In this document: one piece after another, positions 47,565 through 58,289 of the stretch | Numbering within the stretch: position 1 is the first letter of the stretch | How the letters are laid out: each line of letters begins with the position of its first letter | NCBI RefSeq assembly: GCF_905171765.1 | Contig: NC_053397.1 | Location: 4,978,946 to 5,042,945 of the forward strand | Length of the DNA: 64,000 nt | From: Bufo bufo | Taxonomy: Eukaryota; Chordata; Amphibia; Anura; Bufonidae | Reading direction: 5' to 3' | Position numbers and translations under genes: made by a program | The notes under the pieces: model-generated | Told to the model about the DNA's origin: nothing | The model's database searches: none | Seen by the model: the letters and a program-made list of their open reading frames with translations, nothing else

Positions 47565-48606
47565 CCAGATATCAACATATCCATCACTAGAGATCAGCGG
47601 TGACATCACCGAGAATGCCGCCTATCCATCACTAGAGATCAGCGGTGACATCACTGAGAATGCCACCTATCCATTCACTAGAGATCAGCGGTGACATCAC
47701 CGAGAATGCCACCTATCCATCACTAGAGATCAGCGGTGACATCACTGAGAATGCCGCCTATCCATCACTAGAGATCAGCGGTGACATCACTGAGAATGCC
47801 GCCTGTCCGTTCTCTAGAGATCAGCGGTGCCATCACTGAGAATGCAGCCGATCCATTCACTAGAGATCAGCGGTGACATCACTGAGAATGCCGCCTATCC
47901 ATCACTAGAGATCAGCGGTGACATCACTGAGAATGCAGCCGATCCATTCACTAGAGATCAGCGGTGACATCACTGAGAATGCCGCCTATCCATCACTAGA
48001 GATCAGCAGTGACATCACTGAGAATGCCGCCTATCCATCACTAGAGATCAGCGGTGACATCACTGAGAATGCCGCCTATCCCCTCACTAGAGATCAGCGG
48101 TGACATCACTGAGAATGCAGCCTATCCATTCACTAGAGATCAGCGGTGACATCACTGAGAATGCCGCCTATCTATTCACTAGAGATCAGCGGTGACATCA
48201 CCGAGAATGCAGCCTATCCATCACTAGAGATCAGCGGTGACATCACTGAGAATGCCGCCTATCCATCACTAGAGATCAGCGGTGACATCACTGAGAATGC
48301 CGCCTATCCATCACTAGAGATCAGCGGTGACATCACTGAGAATGCAGCCTATCCATTCACTAGAGATCAGCGGTGACATCACTGAGAATGCCGCCTATCC
48401 ATCACTAGAGATCAGCGGTGACATCACTGAGAATGCCGCCTATCTATTCACTAGAGATCAGCGGTGACATCACTGAGAATGCCGCCTATCCATCACTAGA
48501 GATCAGCGGTGACATCACTGAGAATGCCGCCTATCTATTCACTAGAGATCAGCGGTGACATCACTGAGAATGCCGCCTATCCATCACTAGAGATCAGCGG
48601 TGACAT
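47565..48606. repeat. 45-bp minisatellite
   Basis: About 23 copies of a 45-46-bp unit: catcactagagatcagcggt, gacatcactgagaatgccgc and ctatc. Units with cattcactag (46 bp) are interspersed with catcactag (45 bp), so the frame shifts periodically. It shares the 12-mer tgacatcactga with the 132-bp satellite. Confidence 0.96.
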
Positions 48607-49758
48607 CAGTACATTTCTGTAGACTTGTGTTCCACCAGGGATGAGCCTCAGTTGCTGTCGCTGGTGCTCACAATGCTGGGGGTAGTTGTCCTCCGTTGCT
48701 ATATATGAATGATCAGGAGACGATCCTGAGAGCCGCCAGTGGGGGGCGTCTTCCCTCCTTAGCTCTGTAGTGATGGGGGCAAGGGTTTCTGGGTAATCCT
48801 GCGAGACGGCGCAGTGCAGCAATTACGCGGCAATTAGACGTCAGTCTCGTCTGAAAGGCGCTAATTTGCCCCTTTGTCACCTAATGAAGCTCGTGAGTCA
48901 GAATGTCACTCCGTGTGCTCCACAATGCCTGCCACGTAATGCCAATCACATGAGTGTCAGCTCTGTGGACGAGGGCCTGGGCTCTGATGTCTCAAGATTA
49001 TTATTTTTTTTTTTATTCTGCTTGCCATTTTTTTAAGATCTCTGCTTGCTGTCAGTGAATGGAAACATTGCTGTCTGTATCTGGAGGCTGCATACCCTTC
49101 CCCAGTTCTGCTTTCTTGGCCAAGGGTTTGTTACATTGTATCAGTGTAGGCTGAAATACGTCAGCAGAGGAATGAAACCTCTTCTAATAGTTGTATCTGT
49201 TTCTGGGAAAGCTGGGTGACAACCAATATCTCTGCTGGTACAATGGATGTCAGCCCGGTTCTCCATACTCCTGAATGACAGCTCTGTCCCTCCTGGGCAG
49301 GAAGCGAGGAAAGATGTCACAACCTTGTGGAAGCTGGGATGGAAGCCATAGTGGTCGTCACCCAGCTTTCCCAAAATCGGACAAGATGCAGGATGAAAGG
49401 ATTGACATTTACAGGGGATTTGTCCTTCTTGCGGCCAACTGATTGTGAAGTGAAGCTGAGCCCGGGGCCTGCAGTGTGGGTGACACAGGTGTGAGTGACA
49501 GGTGGCAGTGCCCGCCGATGACCTATTTGGAAAGTCTGCTCACTGTGCAATGTGACACGTCGTCAGTGTGGACGGCTCACAGCCATGAGCGATACCGGGG
49601 TGGTTGGCGGCTGTGTGGGTATAAGCTCCATCAGATGGCAGAGAGAAGGTGTAACCTGTCGTGCTGGGCACAGTGTGTGGCATCATTAGAGACACGGGCT
49701 GATGGGTTTACTGCTGGCATTGGCAGGGTGGCAAAGGCATAAAATTGTGTTGGGGGTG
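48607..49758. other. Non-array intron 3 sequence with dispersed-repeat copies
   Basis: Contains a gatacattgtaaca-family copy at 49030-49150 (ttaagatctctgcttgctgt to tttgttacattgtatcagtg). It is followed by ggaaagctgggtgac at 49203 and its inverse at 49359. The same order of the two families recurs at 50505-50680. No exon was recognised. Confidence 0.55.
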
Positions 49759-49975
49759 CAGTCAGTGCGTCGGGGGTGTCGCGGGCAGAGCAGTGCGTCG
49801 GGGGTGTCGCGGGCAGAGCAGTGCGTCGGGGGTGTCGCGGGCAGAGCAGTGCGTCGGGGGTGTCGCGGGCAGAGCAGTGCGTCGGGGGTGTCGCGGGCAG
49901 AGCAGTGCGTCGGGGGTGTCGCGGGCAGAGCAGTGCGTCGGGGGTGTCGCGGGCAGAGCAGTGCGTCAGGGCGGT
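49759..49975. repeat. 28-bp minisatellite
   Basis: About eight nearly identical copies of a 28-bp unit: gtgcgtcgggggtgtcgcgg and gcagagca. CpG-rich. Open frames are produced by the repeat in all + frames and on the - strand. Confidence 0.95.
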
Positions 49976-51449
49976 GCACACTGTGGCATGTGACAATGAC
50001 TTGTTGCTAGATTGACTCTTGTCTCTGGCACGGATAGATTGGCATGAGGATGGCATGGAGCTGCCAGTGACAGGGTGCCAGCCTGGGGAGACGCTCCATC
50101 TGATAGTGAGCGGGTTAATGATTGCCACCCGGCTCCTCTGAACTCTTTTCTTCTTGCTGCTGCTTGGATCGAAATGGTCCGACCCCTGAGCACAATGGCG
50201 CAGAGCGGAGTGAGATATCGATCCGATGGGGGTTATTGTGTCACCACTGAAGATAATTACTAGATCAGAGGAACTCTGCTGAATGGAAACACATTACACT
50301 GTGAAGGTGAAGGGCAGCGGCGGGCATTGTGTGCACCTCCCTGCCATGTAATGGCCGCAGTGGGTACCGTATCATAGTATTACCGGGGCGGTGGGTGCAG
50401 CCTGTGCGCCAATCTCATGGGAGTGTCGGCTCTTTAGACGAGGGTTCTTGGACTTCTCCTTCTTAAAAAGAAAAAAAGAGATGATTTGTTGCAGCCACTC
50501 ACCATTTTTAAGAACTCTGCTTGCTGGCAGTGAATGGAATCGTTCTTGTCTGTATTCAGAGGCTGCATACCCCTCCTTAGTTCTGCTTTCACAGTTGAGG
50601 GTTTGTTGCAGTGTATCAGTATAGGCAGCAAAGCTTCTTCTGGACCCTGGTTGTATCTGTTTCTGGGAAAGTGGGGTGACAACCAATGTCTGCTGGTGGA
50701 AGGGTTGTCGGCCAGTTCTCCACAGGTCTGAATGTCTTCGGAGGCGTTTCATATAGTCAGAATGATTTGCACCAAGTTTATTAAAAGACGCAAGTTGCAA
50801 TAAATACGGTGCATTCTGCATTGTTGGAGACCACGCCCACCACTAACAAACCACACCCACTTTTATTGCTACTTAGCATATGTGGTAAGTGCTGGGAAAG
50901 TTGTACATTTTTGCGCAGATACATTGTGACGTGATTAATGTGGGCAGAGCGGATTGGAAACCGCAGACCCAGCCGCTGCATCTGCAACCGCCCTGGTCCT
51001 CCGCCACCAACCTGGTGACCCCTCTTTATTTAACCCTCACGTTCCATAGATTTCATAGATGAGAACGGACAATTGTTTTTGCTAAAATTTGTTGCGTCAT
51101 TTTCTTTGACTTTGGCCCCAAGAATCTTCTGTCCCCTCGGTGACCCCTCCACCCGGTCATCGTCCCCATCATTGATCACCCGCTCCCATGTCCACACTGA
51201 TCGTGTCCCTCTTCCAGGGCCAGGGATGGGCACTCTCAGGGCACTCTGGGTAATTGCATGTAAATTGCTGTGCGCGGCAGTAGCCGGCCTCGCTAACGGG
51301 CTGCGCCGTCTGATTGCCTCGCTGACAATTTGCATAACATTAGGAGAGATTTTCTCACTAACATTCAAGTGTGGTTTTTTTTGTTAGAGGTCACCCCTGG
51401 CTAATTGCATACCCACATCGTGACTAAGGGATGGGGGGCTATTCTGCGC
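49976..51449. other. Non-array intron 3 sequence
   Basis: Includes a gatacattgtaaca-family copy (50505-50625) followed by ggaaagtggggtgacaacc at 50665, mirroring the arrangement near 49030-49220. At 51250-51365 there are octamer-like sites (attgcatgtaaattg, aatttgcataac). No exon was recognised. Confidence 0.55.
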
Positions 51450-51674
51450 CACTGTGCCCCCATATACACAAGATGTGTCACAGTGAGAGCCCTGTGCCCC
51501 TACATACATAAGACATCCATGATAAGCGCCCTGTGCCCCCCTATACATAAGATGTGCACTAGTGAGTGCCCTGTGCCCCCATATACATGAGACATGCCCC
51601 AGTGAGAGCCCTGTGCCTCCAAATACATAAGACATCCATGATGAGCGCCCTGTGCCCCAATATACACAGGGCGC
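51450..51674. repeat. 38-40-bp tandem repeat
   Basis: Five to six imperfect copies of a unit containing gccctgtgcccccatataca, taaga and either catccatgatgagc or tgcaccagtgagag. It is directly joined to the second 132-bp satellite array. Confidence 0.85.
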
Positions 51675-52780
51675 TCATACTACAGGAACATCTATTACTG
51701 CTGACAACCTGCCTGTACATCCTGTCTGAGAGGTAGTCACAGCCCCGCCCCTGCTGATGACATCACTGATATAATGACATGTGATCAGACATGAGATCAC
51801 ACACCTTATACTACAGGAACATCTATTACTGCTGACAACCTGCCTGTATATCCTGTCTGAGAGGTAGTCACAGCCCCGCCCCCTGCTGATGACATCACTG
51901 ATATAATGACATGTGATCAGACACCTTATACTACAGGAACATCTATTACTGCTGACAACCTGCCTGTATATCCTGTCTGAGAGGTAGTCACAGCCCCGCC
52001 CCCTGCTGATGACATCACTGATATAATGACATGTGATCAGACACCTTATACTACAGGAACATCTATTACTGCTGACAACCTGCCTGTATATCCTGTCTGA
52101 GAGGTAGTCACAGCCCCGCCCCCTGCTGATGACATCACTGATATGATGACATGTGATCAGACATGAGATCACACACCTTATGCTACAGGAACATCTATTA
52201 CTGCTGACAACCTGCCTGTATATCCTGTCTGAGAGGTAGTCACAGCCCCGCCCCCTGCTGATGACATCACTGATATAATGACATGTGATCAGACATGAGA
52301 TCACACACCTTATACTACAGGAACATCTATTACTGCTGACAACCTGCCTGTATATCCTGTCTGAGAGGTAGTCACAGCCCCGCCCCCTGCTGATGACATC
52401 ACTGATATAATGACATGTGATCAGACATGAGATCACACACCTTATACTACAGGAACATCTATTACTGCTGACAACCTGCCTGTATATCCTGTCTGAGAGG
52501 TTGTCACAGCCCCGCCCCCTGCTGATGACATCACTGATATAATGACATGTGATCAGACATGAGATCACACACCTTATACTACAGGAACCTCTATTACTGC
52601 TGACAACCTGCCTGTATACCCTGTCTGAGAGGTAGTCACAGCCCCGCCCCCTGCTGATGACATCACTGATATAATGACGTGATCAGACATGAGATCACAC
52701 ACCTTATGCTACAGGAACATCTATTACTGCTGACAACCTGCCTGTATATCCTGTCTGAGAGGTTGTCACAGCCCCGCCCC
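51675..52780. repeat. 132-bp satellite, array 2
   Basis: Eight to nine copies of the same monomer as 4095-6233, in the same orientation. Two adjacent monomers share a deletion (gatcagacaccttatac at about 51914 and 52034), so they probably arose by a local duplication. The array stops within a monomer at gccccgccccctg. A matching fragment resumes at 55246. The 297-codon - strand frame is repeat-derived. Confidence 0.96.
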
Positions 52781-52857
52781 CTGTTTCCGGAGCAGGACGC
52801 TGGTTAAAGTGCGGTCAGTAATGACTCCTCACATGATCCTGCATCCTATTTATACCA
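52781..52857. other. Boundary between satellite and 19-bp array
   Basis: Unique 77-bp stretch, tttccggagcaggacgctgg onwards. No feature seen. Confidence 0.4.
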
Positions 52858-53108
52858 CCCGCACAGGCCTCCACCACCCGCACAGACCCGCACAGGCCTC
52901 CACCACCCGCACAGGCCTCCACCACCCGCACAGGCCTCCACCACCCGCACAGGCCTCCACCACCCGCACAGACCCGCAGAGGCCTCCACCACCCGCACAG
53001 ACCCGCACAGGCCTCCACCACCCGCACAGGCCTCCACCACCCGCACAGGCCTCCACCACCCGCACCGACCTCCACCTGCCGCACGACCCGCACAGGCCTC
53101 CACCTCCC
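52858..53108. repeat. 19-bp minisatellite
   Basis: About 11 copies of a 19-bp unit, aggcctccaccacccgcac. Some are extended by 9 bp (agacccgca) to 28 bp. It abuts and interrupts the LINE fragment at 53120, just after the first codons of that element's ORF2. Confidence 0.94.
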
Positions 53109-53119
53109 ACTCCACTTTT

Positions 53120-55245
53120 ATATCCCACCCACTGTTCACATTGAGCGTACAGATCCTCAGACGCAGACGGGTCCCCGAGGTTTCTTCATTTTGTTCCTTT
53201 TCCCGCTGCCATGTCCTTTGGAGCTCCACCTCTTGGTGGACACAGACACCTCAATGTCTCTCTCCTCGGGGACATCTTCATCAGCGGCCTCCTGGACATT
53301 CTGGCTGCAGACATCCTCACCTTCTCCACAGCAGGTGATCCTGGCCTCTGAATGGTCGTATATTTGTGTGGTTCCTGTTCAGATGACACCATCTTTCTTT
53401 TGACCACTTGAAATCCCTCCTCAGTGGCAGAGTCCATGGTTTTTGTGCTGGGACTGAATCCTTGCTGTTTGGAAGGGTTCTCTCCAGGAGTCTCCATACT
53501 GAGGGTTTCTACAGTTTCTGTATGGGCACTGGATCCTTGCTGCTCAGAGGAGACCTCGCCAGCTGCTCCAGATGTCTCTTTAGATGCCTCCACACTGACA
53601 TGTATTTCGGTGTGGTCACCTACACTTCTGGCTGTGGCTCCACCAAGACTGGATCATGGCGCTCAGATTCAGTTCTTGCAGATAATTTGGGGACATCTTC
53701 CACATCGGCCTCATCAGATGGAGCTGCCCAAGCAGGCATTCCCAGAAAGTCGGTCCATATTCTGCACACAGGTTACAGATGACACGTCCCCTGCAGGTCT
53801 CCACACATTGAGCATTTCACACGCGGGCAGGTATAGGCCACGTGTCTGCCCCACATCTGTGGCTCAGTCTTGGCTGCCCAGGATAGTAGCAGATCCCCAG
53901 GTAGAAGACATGAGGCCGGTGTCTGGTGACGCCATCTACTTTATACTACTTTGTAGCCTCCATCCAGATTCCTCCTCCATCATAGATCTTACAAGGTGAA
54001 TGGAGGACCACACACCATCTTCTCAGCCAGTACAATGCGTCTGCTGGCGTCACCACCTCGGACTGGAGGTGAATTGTCACTTCTGTGGTCAGAGGTTTGG
54101 ACGACTGGAACCTGCAGATTTTTCCAGATTTCCTGATTTTTGGTAGAGTTACATTTTTCCCAGAACAGGTCCAGGCTCTGCGGCAGAATCTGATCTTCTG
54201 GATCCTGGTGGTTGGGACGTGGATCAGCGCATGAACCTCAGACGCATCAAATCCCATGAGGTTTTTCAGCAGATCGTGGCCTATGAACTGCCCTGTGGGG
54301 GCGTCCGGGCCGGTGTACTGGATCCGTACTGCATTCCTCCTCCGGGGCGGGGGGTTTGCAGGTCTTGTCACATAGGAGAATAGTCTCTGGGGTCGGGCAG
54401 TGTCTGGCCCCTGGATGCTGATGTTGGCCTTCTCTGTTGCCGATCGGTGACGGTCGGTGACCTCCATGTTGTCTCCGGGGTCTGGCAGTGTTTGCTTTGG
54501 CTTGTGTCTTGTTCATGCAGTCAGCCCGGTTTAACCCCATGTGTGCTGGGTCCTGCTGACTTGGACTCTTCTGTCCACTACTTGGCCCCATTAACCCCTC
54601 AGTGACCACATTGCTGTCTCCCGCAGGCTCTATAGGTGCAGCGGCCATGATTCTCACAGCTTTACCTTGTATTACAATGCTGTGCACCTCCTCATAGTCC
54701 AGGTCCTTCCTGCTGATGGTGTCCCTTCTATTGGCCGCCTGCAGACTGGTCTCCCTCCTGGTTTGAGGGGCCTGGATTTTGGGCATTAGCCCCTCTACTC
54801 TGTGTCTCTCTTGGTTCCCCGATACAGTCATCCGCTCGCTCGGCTTTTCTGTGGAGTCCGCTCGCTCGGCTTTTCTGTGGAGTCCGCTCGCTCGGCTTTT
54901 CTGTGGAGTCCGCTCGCTCGGCTTTTCTGTGGAGTCCGCTCGCTCGGCTTTTCTGTGGAGTCCGCTCGCTCGGCTTTTCTGTGGAGTCCGCTCGCTCGGC
55001 TTTTCTGTGGAGTCCGCTCGCTCGGCTTTTCTGTGGAGTCCGCTCGCTCGGCTTTTCTGTGGAGTCCGCCCGCCTGCGACTTCCCCCCGATCACCAAACT
55101 TGCAGGAACAACCTTCCTCAGCGTCCTAACGTAGGCCCAGCTCCAGACAGGGGACTTGCCTGGAGGCATCAGCCCAGCTCTCCTCACCTCCTCCAGGGTC
55201 TGCAGCCAGGACCCCTCCCTAGTGGGAGCTCCGCAGCACACACCG
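53120..55245 (-). pseudogene. Degenerate Tx1/L1-like LINE: ORF1 and start of ORF2
   Basis: Read on the - strand. ORF1 of a non-LTR retrotransposon runs from about 55200 to 53186. Segments include SWLQTLEEVRRAG near 55190, MGFDASEVHALIHVPTTRIQ (about 54180-54250), ADALYWLRRWCVVL near 54010, and a remnant of a CCHC-type region near 53770-53820. Near its end comes EEGFQVVKRKMV (about 53390). ORF2 starts just downstream with RLRLRICTLNVNS (53140-53170), the N-terminal strand of an AP-endonuclease with its conserved Asn. It is cut off by the 19-bp array, so the reverse transcriptase is missing. Frameshifts and stops show it is inactive. Confidence 0.8.
54832..55068. repeat. 26-bp minisatellite inside the LINE ORF1
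   Basis: Nine nearly identical copies of a 26-bp unit: gctcgctcggcttttctgtg and gagtcc. Because 26 is not divisible by three, the three frames are used in turn, giving a 78-bp, 26-residue protein period. It sits between recognisable N-terminal and central parts of ORF1, so it expanded within the element. Confidence 0.95.
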
Positions 55246-55300
55246 GTCTGAGAGGTTGTCACAGCCCCGCCCCTTTCGCTGACATCATATATTGTATAGA
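55246..55300. repeat. 132-bp satellite fragment
   Basis: Starts with 28 bases (gtctgagaggttgtcacagc plus cccgcccc) identical to 52753-52780, the end of satellite array 2. It then continues as a diverged monomer (gctgacatcatatattgta). It marks the right side of the LINE-containing block. Confidence 0.85.
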
Positions 55301-55957
55301 AGTGCAGTTGGGTCCTGGCACTCCCTTTGTCCGCAGTAACTGCCCCCATCCTCCCTATCCCACCTTCAGATGTGTTCGGGCCCCGGGCTCCATGTTTGCG
55401 CCTCCTCTTCCTGCCTTCCCCGTGCCGGGAGTTTAATCAGAGCTAATCAGAAGATTACGAGCCGCTGATTGCTGATTAGGCTCTAATGTTAATATAGTCA
55501 AGGAGACTCTCATGTGGGATATTTTAGGAGCCGGGTCCCTGTGGATCCAGGACAGGACACGACGCCAAATCCCCCGAGACGGGACTCACCCGGGGGCGTC
55601 GGGCTGCTCTCTATATTGATCTGCCCTTTGTATTCATATTTTTCACGAAGAACCCCGTTTGCTGTCAGTGAATGGAAATATTCTGTTCATATCTAGAAGA
55701 TAAAAACCTGTGCTGACCTAATAATTCTCACAGTTGAGGGTTTGTTGCACTGCATCAGCGCAGGTGATTCATCAGCAGCCCTCTCCCTCCTTCAGTATAA
55801 GACATCCGATTTTTGATCCGTCCCTGATGATCGCTTTGGTCTGACGTTCCCCTCATCTCACAAAGCATGCTGGGAGGACGGCGGCATTCCCTTACCCCTG
55901 CGGACCGTGCCAACAGGCGCCAAAACTGAGGTCCATGCGTCGGTAGTAACGCTCCCC
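55301..55957. other. Non-array intron 3 sequence with homeodomain-like cluster
   Basis: At 55432-55500 several TAATC/ATTA sites occur close together (tttaatcagagctaatcag, gctgattaggctctaatg). A gatacattgtaaca-family fragment lies at 55655-55760. No exon was recognised. Confidence 0.5.
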
Positions 55958-56055
55958 TTCTGGCTGCCCACGGGCGCGCCCCTTCTGGCTGCCCACGGGC
56001 GCGCCCCTTCTGGCTGCCCACGGGCGCTCCCCTTCTGGCTGCCCACGGGCGCACG
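55958..56055. repeat. 25-bp tandem repeat
   Basis: Four copies of a 25-bp unit, tggctgcccacgggcgcgcc and ccttc, at 55961, 55986, 56011 and 56036. Confidence 0.95.
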
Positions 56056-56627
56056 TGTCCCGCTTGTGGCACAGTGTGACTTGCACAGGGCGAGATGGCA
56101 GAACTGTCGCCTCTCAGATGGATATCTCGGGGGGCTGCGGTGTGGGGGAGGGGTGGGCTGCGATTATTCTGTGGTAACGTCTGATTCCTTCCACCTGAGA
56201 TTAGTTTTCGCCGTTCTCTTCGTGACCTTTTTCCCTTTAAATAAAATCCATTGTATTAATTTTTCCATCAGCTCGGCGACCGGAACACGAGAGATTGGGC
56301 TGGAAAAGGTCACATTCCGTGTAGCTGCAGAAACGCCGGCGACTTGATGGTTTGCGCCCGCGGCTGTTTGTATGATTTATTTTCTTTTTATTTATATATT
56401 TGAATTAAGAATATTATCTGTGCTGCTCCGTGTACGTTCTGCAGAGCGCTGCGCGCCTCGCGCCTCCACCTCGCTGTGCGAAGTCTGCTAACCCTCGCTG
56501 ATCTCCTGTAAACGCTTTAATACCGAGGAACCGCCGTGCGCCTGGAATAGGGAGGAACGTGCTGCAGCTCCATGTCATATGTAGCAGAGCTGAGACCGTT
56601 CTGTATCACTAGGAGTGCCATGTGAAC
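56056..56627. other. Non-array intron 3 sequence
   Basis: Unique sequence, AT-rich at 56370-56420. No element or exon recognised. Confidence 0.5.
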
Positions 56628-57222
56628 CCTGCAGTCCTATGTAACACCACAGATAACACAGTGATAACTCTCGGAGTACAGATAATGTAGTAGATGTCAC
56701 CTGTAGTCCTATGTAACACCACAGATAACACAGTGATAACTCTCGGAGTACAGATAATGTAGTAGATGTCACCTGCAGTCCTATGTAACACCACAGATAA
56801 AACAGTGATAACTCTCTGTGTACAGATAATGTAGTAGATGTCACCTGCAGTCCTATGTAACACCACAGATAAAACAGTGATAACTCTCTGTGTACAGATA
56901 ATGTAGTAGATGTCACCTGCAGTCCTATGTAACACCACAGATAACACAGTGATAACCCTCTGAGTACATATAATGTAGTAGATGTCACCTGCAGTCCTAT
57001 GTAACACCACAGAGAACACAGTGATGCCTCTCTCAGTACAGATAATGTAATAGATGTCACCTGCAGTCCTATGTAACACCACAGATAACACAGTGATGCC
57101 TCTCTCAGTACAGATAATGTAGTAGATGTCACCTGCAGTCCTATGTAACACCACAGATAACACAGTGATGCCTCTCTGAGTACAGATAATGTAGTAGATG
57201 CCACCTGCAGTCCTATGTAACA
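56628..57222. repeat. 72-bp minisatellite
   Basis: Eight copies of a 72-bp unit: cctgcagtcctatgtaacac, cacagataacacagtgataa, ctctctgagtacagataatg and tagtagatgtca. The period is divisible by three, so - strand frames of 204-240 codons are open in two frames. They are not genes. Confidence 0.96.
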
Positions 57223-57477
57223 CGTGTATATTGCAGTGCGGTGTACAGTGTAGGTGTCAGTACTGTGCTCTGGCAGTGGAGGGGTTACCGCTCCCATCAG
57301 TCACTGGCGGCTCCTGCTGCGCTCCGCCACATATTCCGCCCACAGAATATCCGCCTTTCAGGTAAAGCTTTTACTGCTCAATTATTACACGAGGTGTATG
57401 TGCTGAACAACTACATCTGTGTGCAACATACTGCCGCACATGTGAGCGGTGCACGTGTGTGTGCGGATGAGGGAGCC
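57223..57477. other. Short non-array intron 3 sequence
   Basis: Unique sequence between two arrays. Nothing recognised. Confidence 0.45.
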
Positions 57478-57682
57478 CAGGTCCAGGGAAAGATATTGGG
57501 GGGGTAGAGATATGGGGGGGGCGCGGAGGAGAAAGATATGGGGGGGGGGGGAGAGATATGGGGGAGCCCAGGTCCAGGGAAAGATATGGGGGGGGGGGGG
57601 AGAGAGATATGGGGGAGCCCAGGTCCAGGGAAAGATATGGGGGGGCGCGGAGGAGAAAGATATGGGGGGGGGGGGGGTGGAG
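57478..57682. repeat. G-rich short tandem repeat
   Basis: Three to four imperfect copies of a unit with gagcccaggtccagggaaag and atatgggggggg, separated by ggcgcggaggagaaagatat variants. G runs reach about 14. Confidence 0.85.
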
Positions 57683-57699
57683 GAGCTGCTATGTTGGTG

Positions 57700-57875
57700 G
57701 TTTCCTCCATGAACTGCTGACTTCAGGTCCTTCCACATCATTTCTGGAGGGTTAAGGTCCGGACTGGGACATTCCAGAACTTTCCTTTATTCCCATTCTT
57801 TGGTAGAAGGATTTCTGATCTTTGGGTCGTTGTCTTCCTGCATGACCCACGTTCTCCTGAGATTCGCGGACAGGT
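57700..57875 (-). pseudogene. Tc1/mariner-like transposase C-terminal fragment
   Basis: Translating 57840 down to 57721 on the - strand gives QEDNDPKIRNPSTKEWE, a stop, then RK and VLECPSPDLNPPEMMWKDLK in one frame. This is the second catalytic-Asp region (DNDPK) and the third catalytic region (SPDLNP-E--W) of Tc1-type DDE transposases, with the catalytic Asp and Glu still present. The stop codon, the short length and the absence of the N-terminus and inverted repeats show it is a dead fragment. Confidence 0.9.
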
Positions 57876-57899
57876 GGCTCTATATATTCTGAAGAATAG

Positions 57900-58190
57900 A
57901 GAGAGACAGATACTCATACTGAGTGAGCGCCCACAGCTGGCTTATTGAATCCGGGTGGCAGACTGTGCCCGCAGTGAGACTAGGAGGCCGTGGAGGATGA
58001 GGCCCACTACCTACTGTGCAGCCCCAAATACTCAGCAGTGAGGGACACTGGCTCCAGGAGACTGTCTGATCTCTGCCCAGACTTCCCCTCCAGACTGTCC
58101 ATACCGCAGGGGGCAGAGGAGAACACAGCTGCACAATATGCCAGTGCCGGCCATAGACTGAGAGGAGCGTCCTATGCCATGGACACCTAT
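57900..58190 (+). pseudogene. Degenerate coding fragment, probably retroelement-derived
   Basis: One + frame reads LCPQ, stop, D, stop, EAVEDEAHYLLCSPKYSAVRD and later AAQYASAGHRLRGA. Cys-Pro-x-Cys followed by EDE-H-LL-C-KY is a zinc-binding pattern I have seen in C-terminal regions of vertebrate non-LTR retrotransposon proteins. Two stops interrupt the first Cys pair. The family is not certain. Confidence 0.5.
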
Positions 58191-58235
58191 ACCCCCGCCC
58201 TGGACATGGATCAATACAAAATATATATTATATAT

Positions 58236-58289
58236 ACACGTACAGGCGCTGCTCGTCTATGGTCCCCACTGCTCTGCTGGGGCTGGTAG

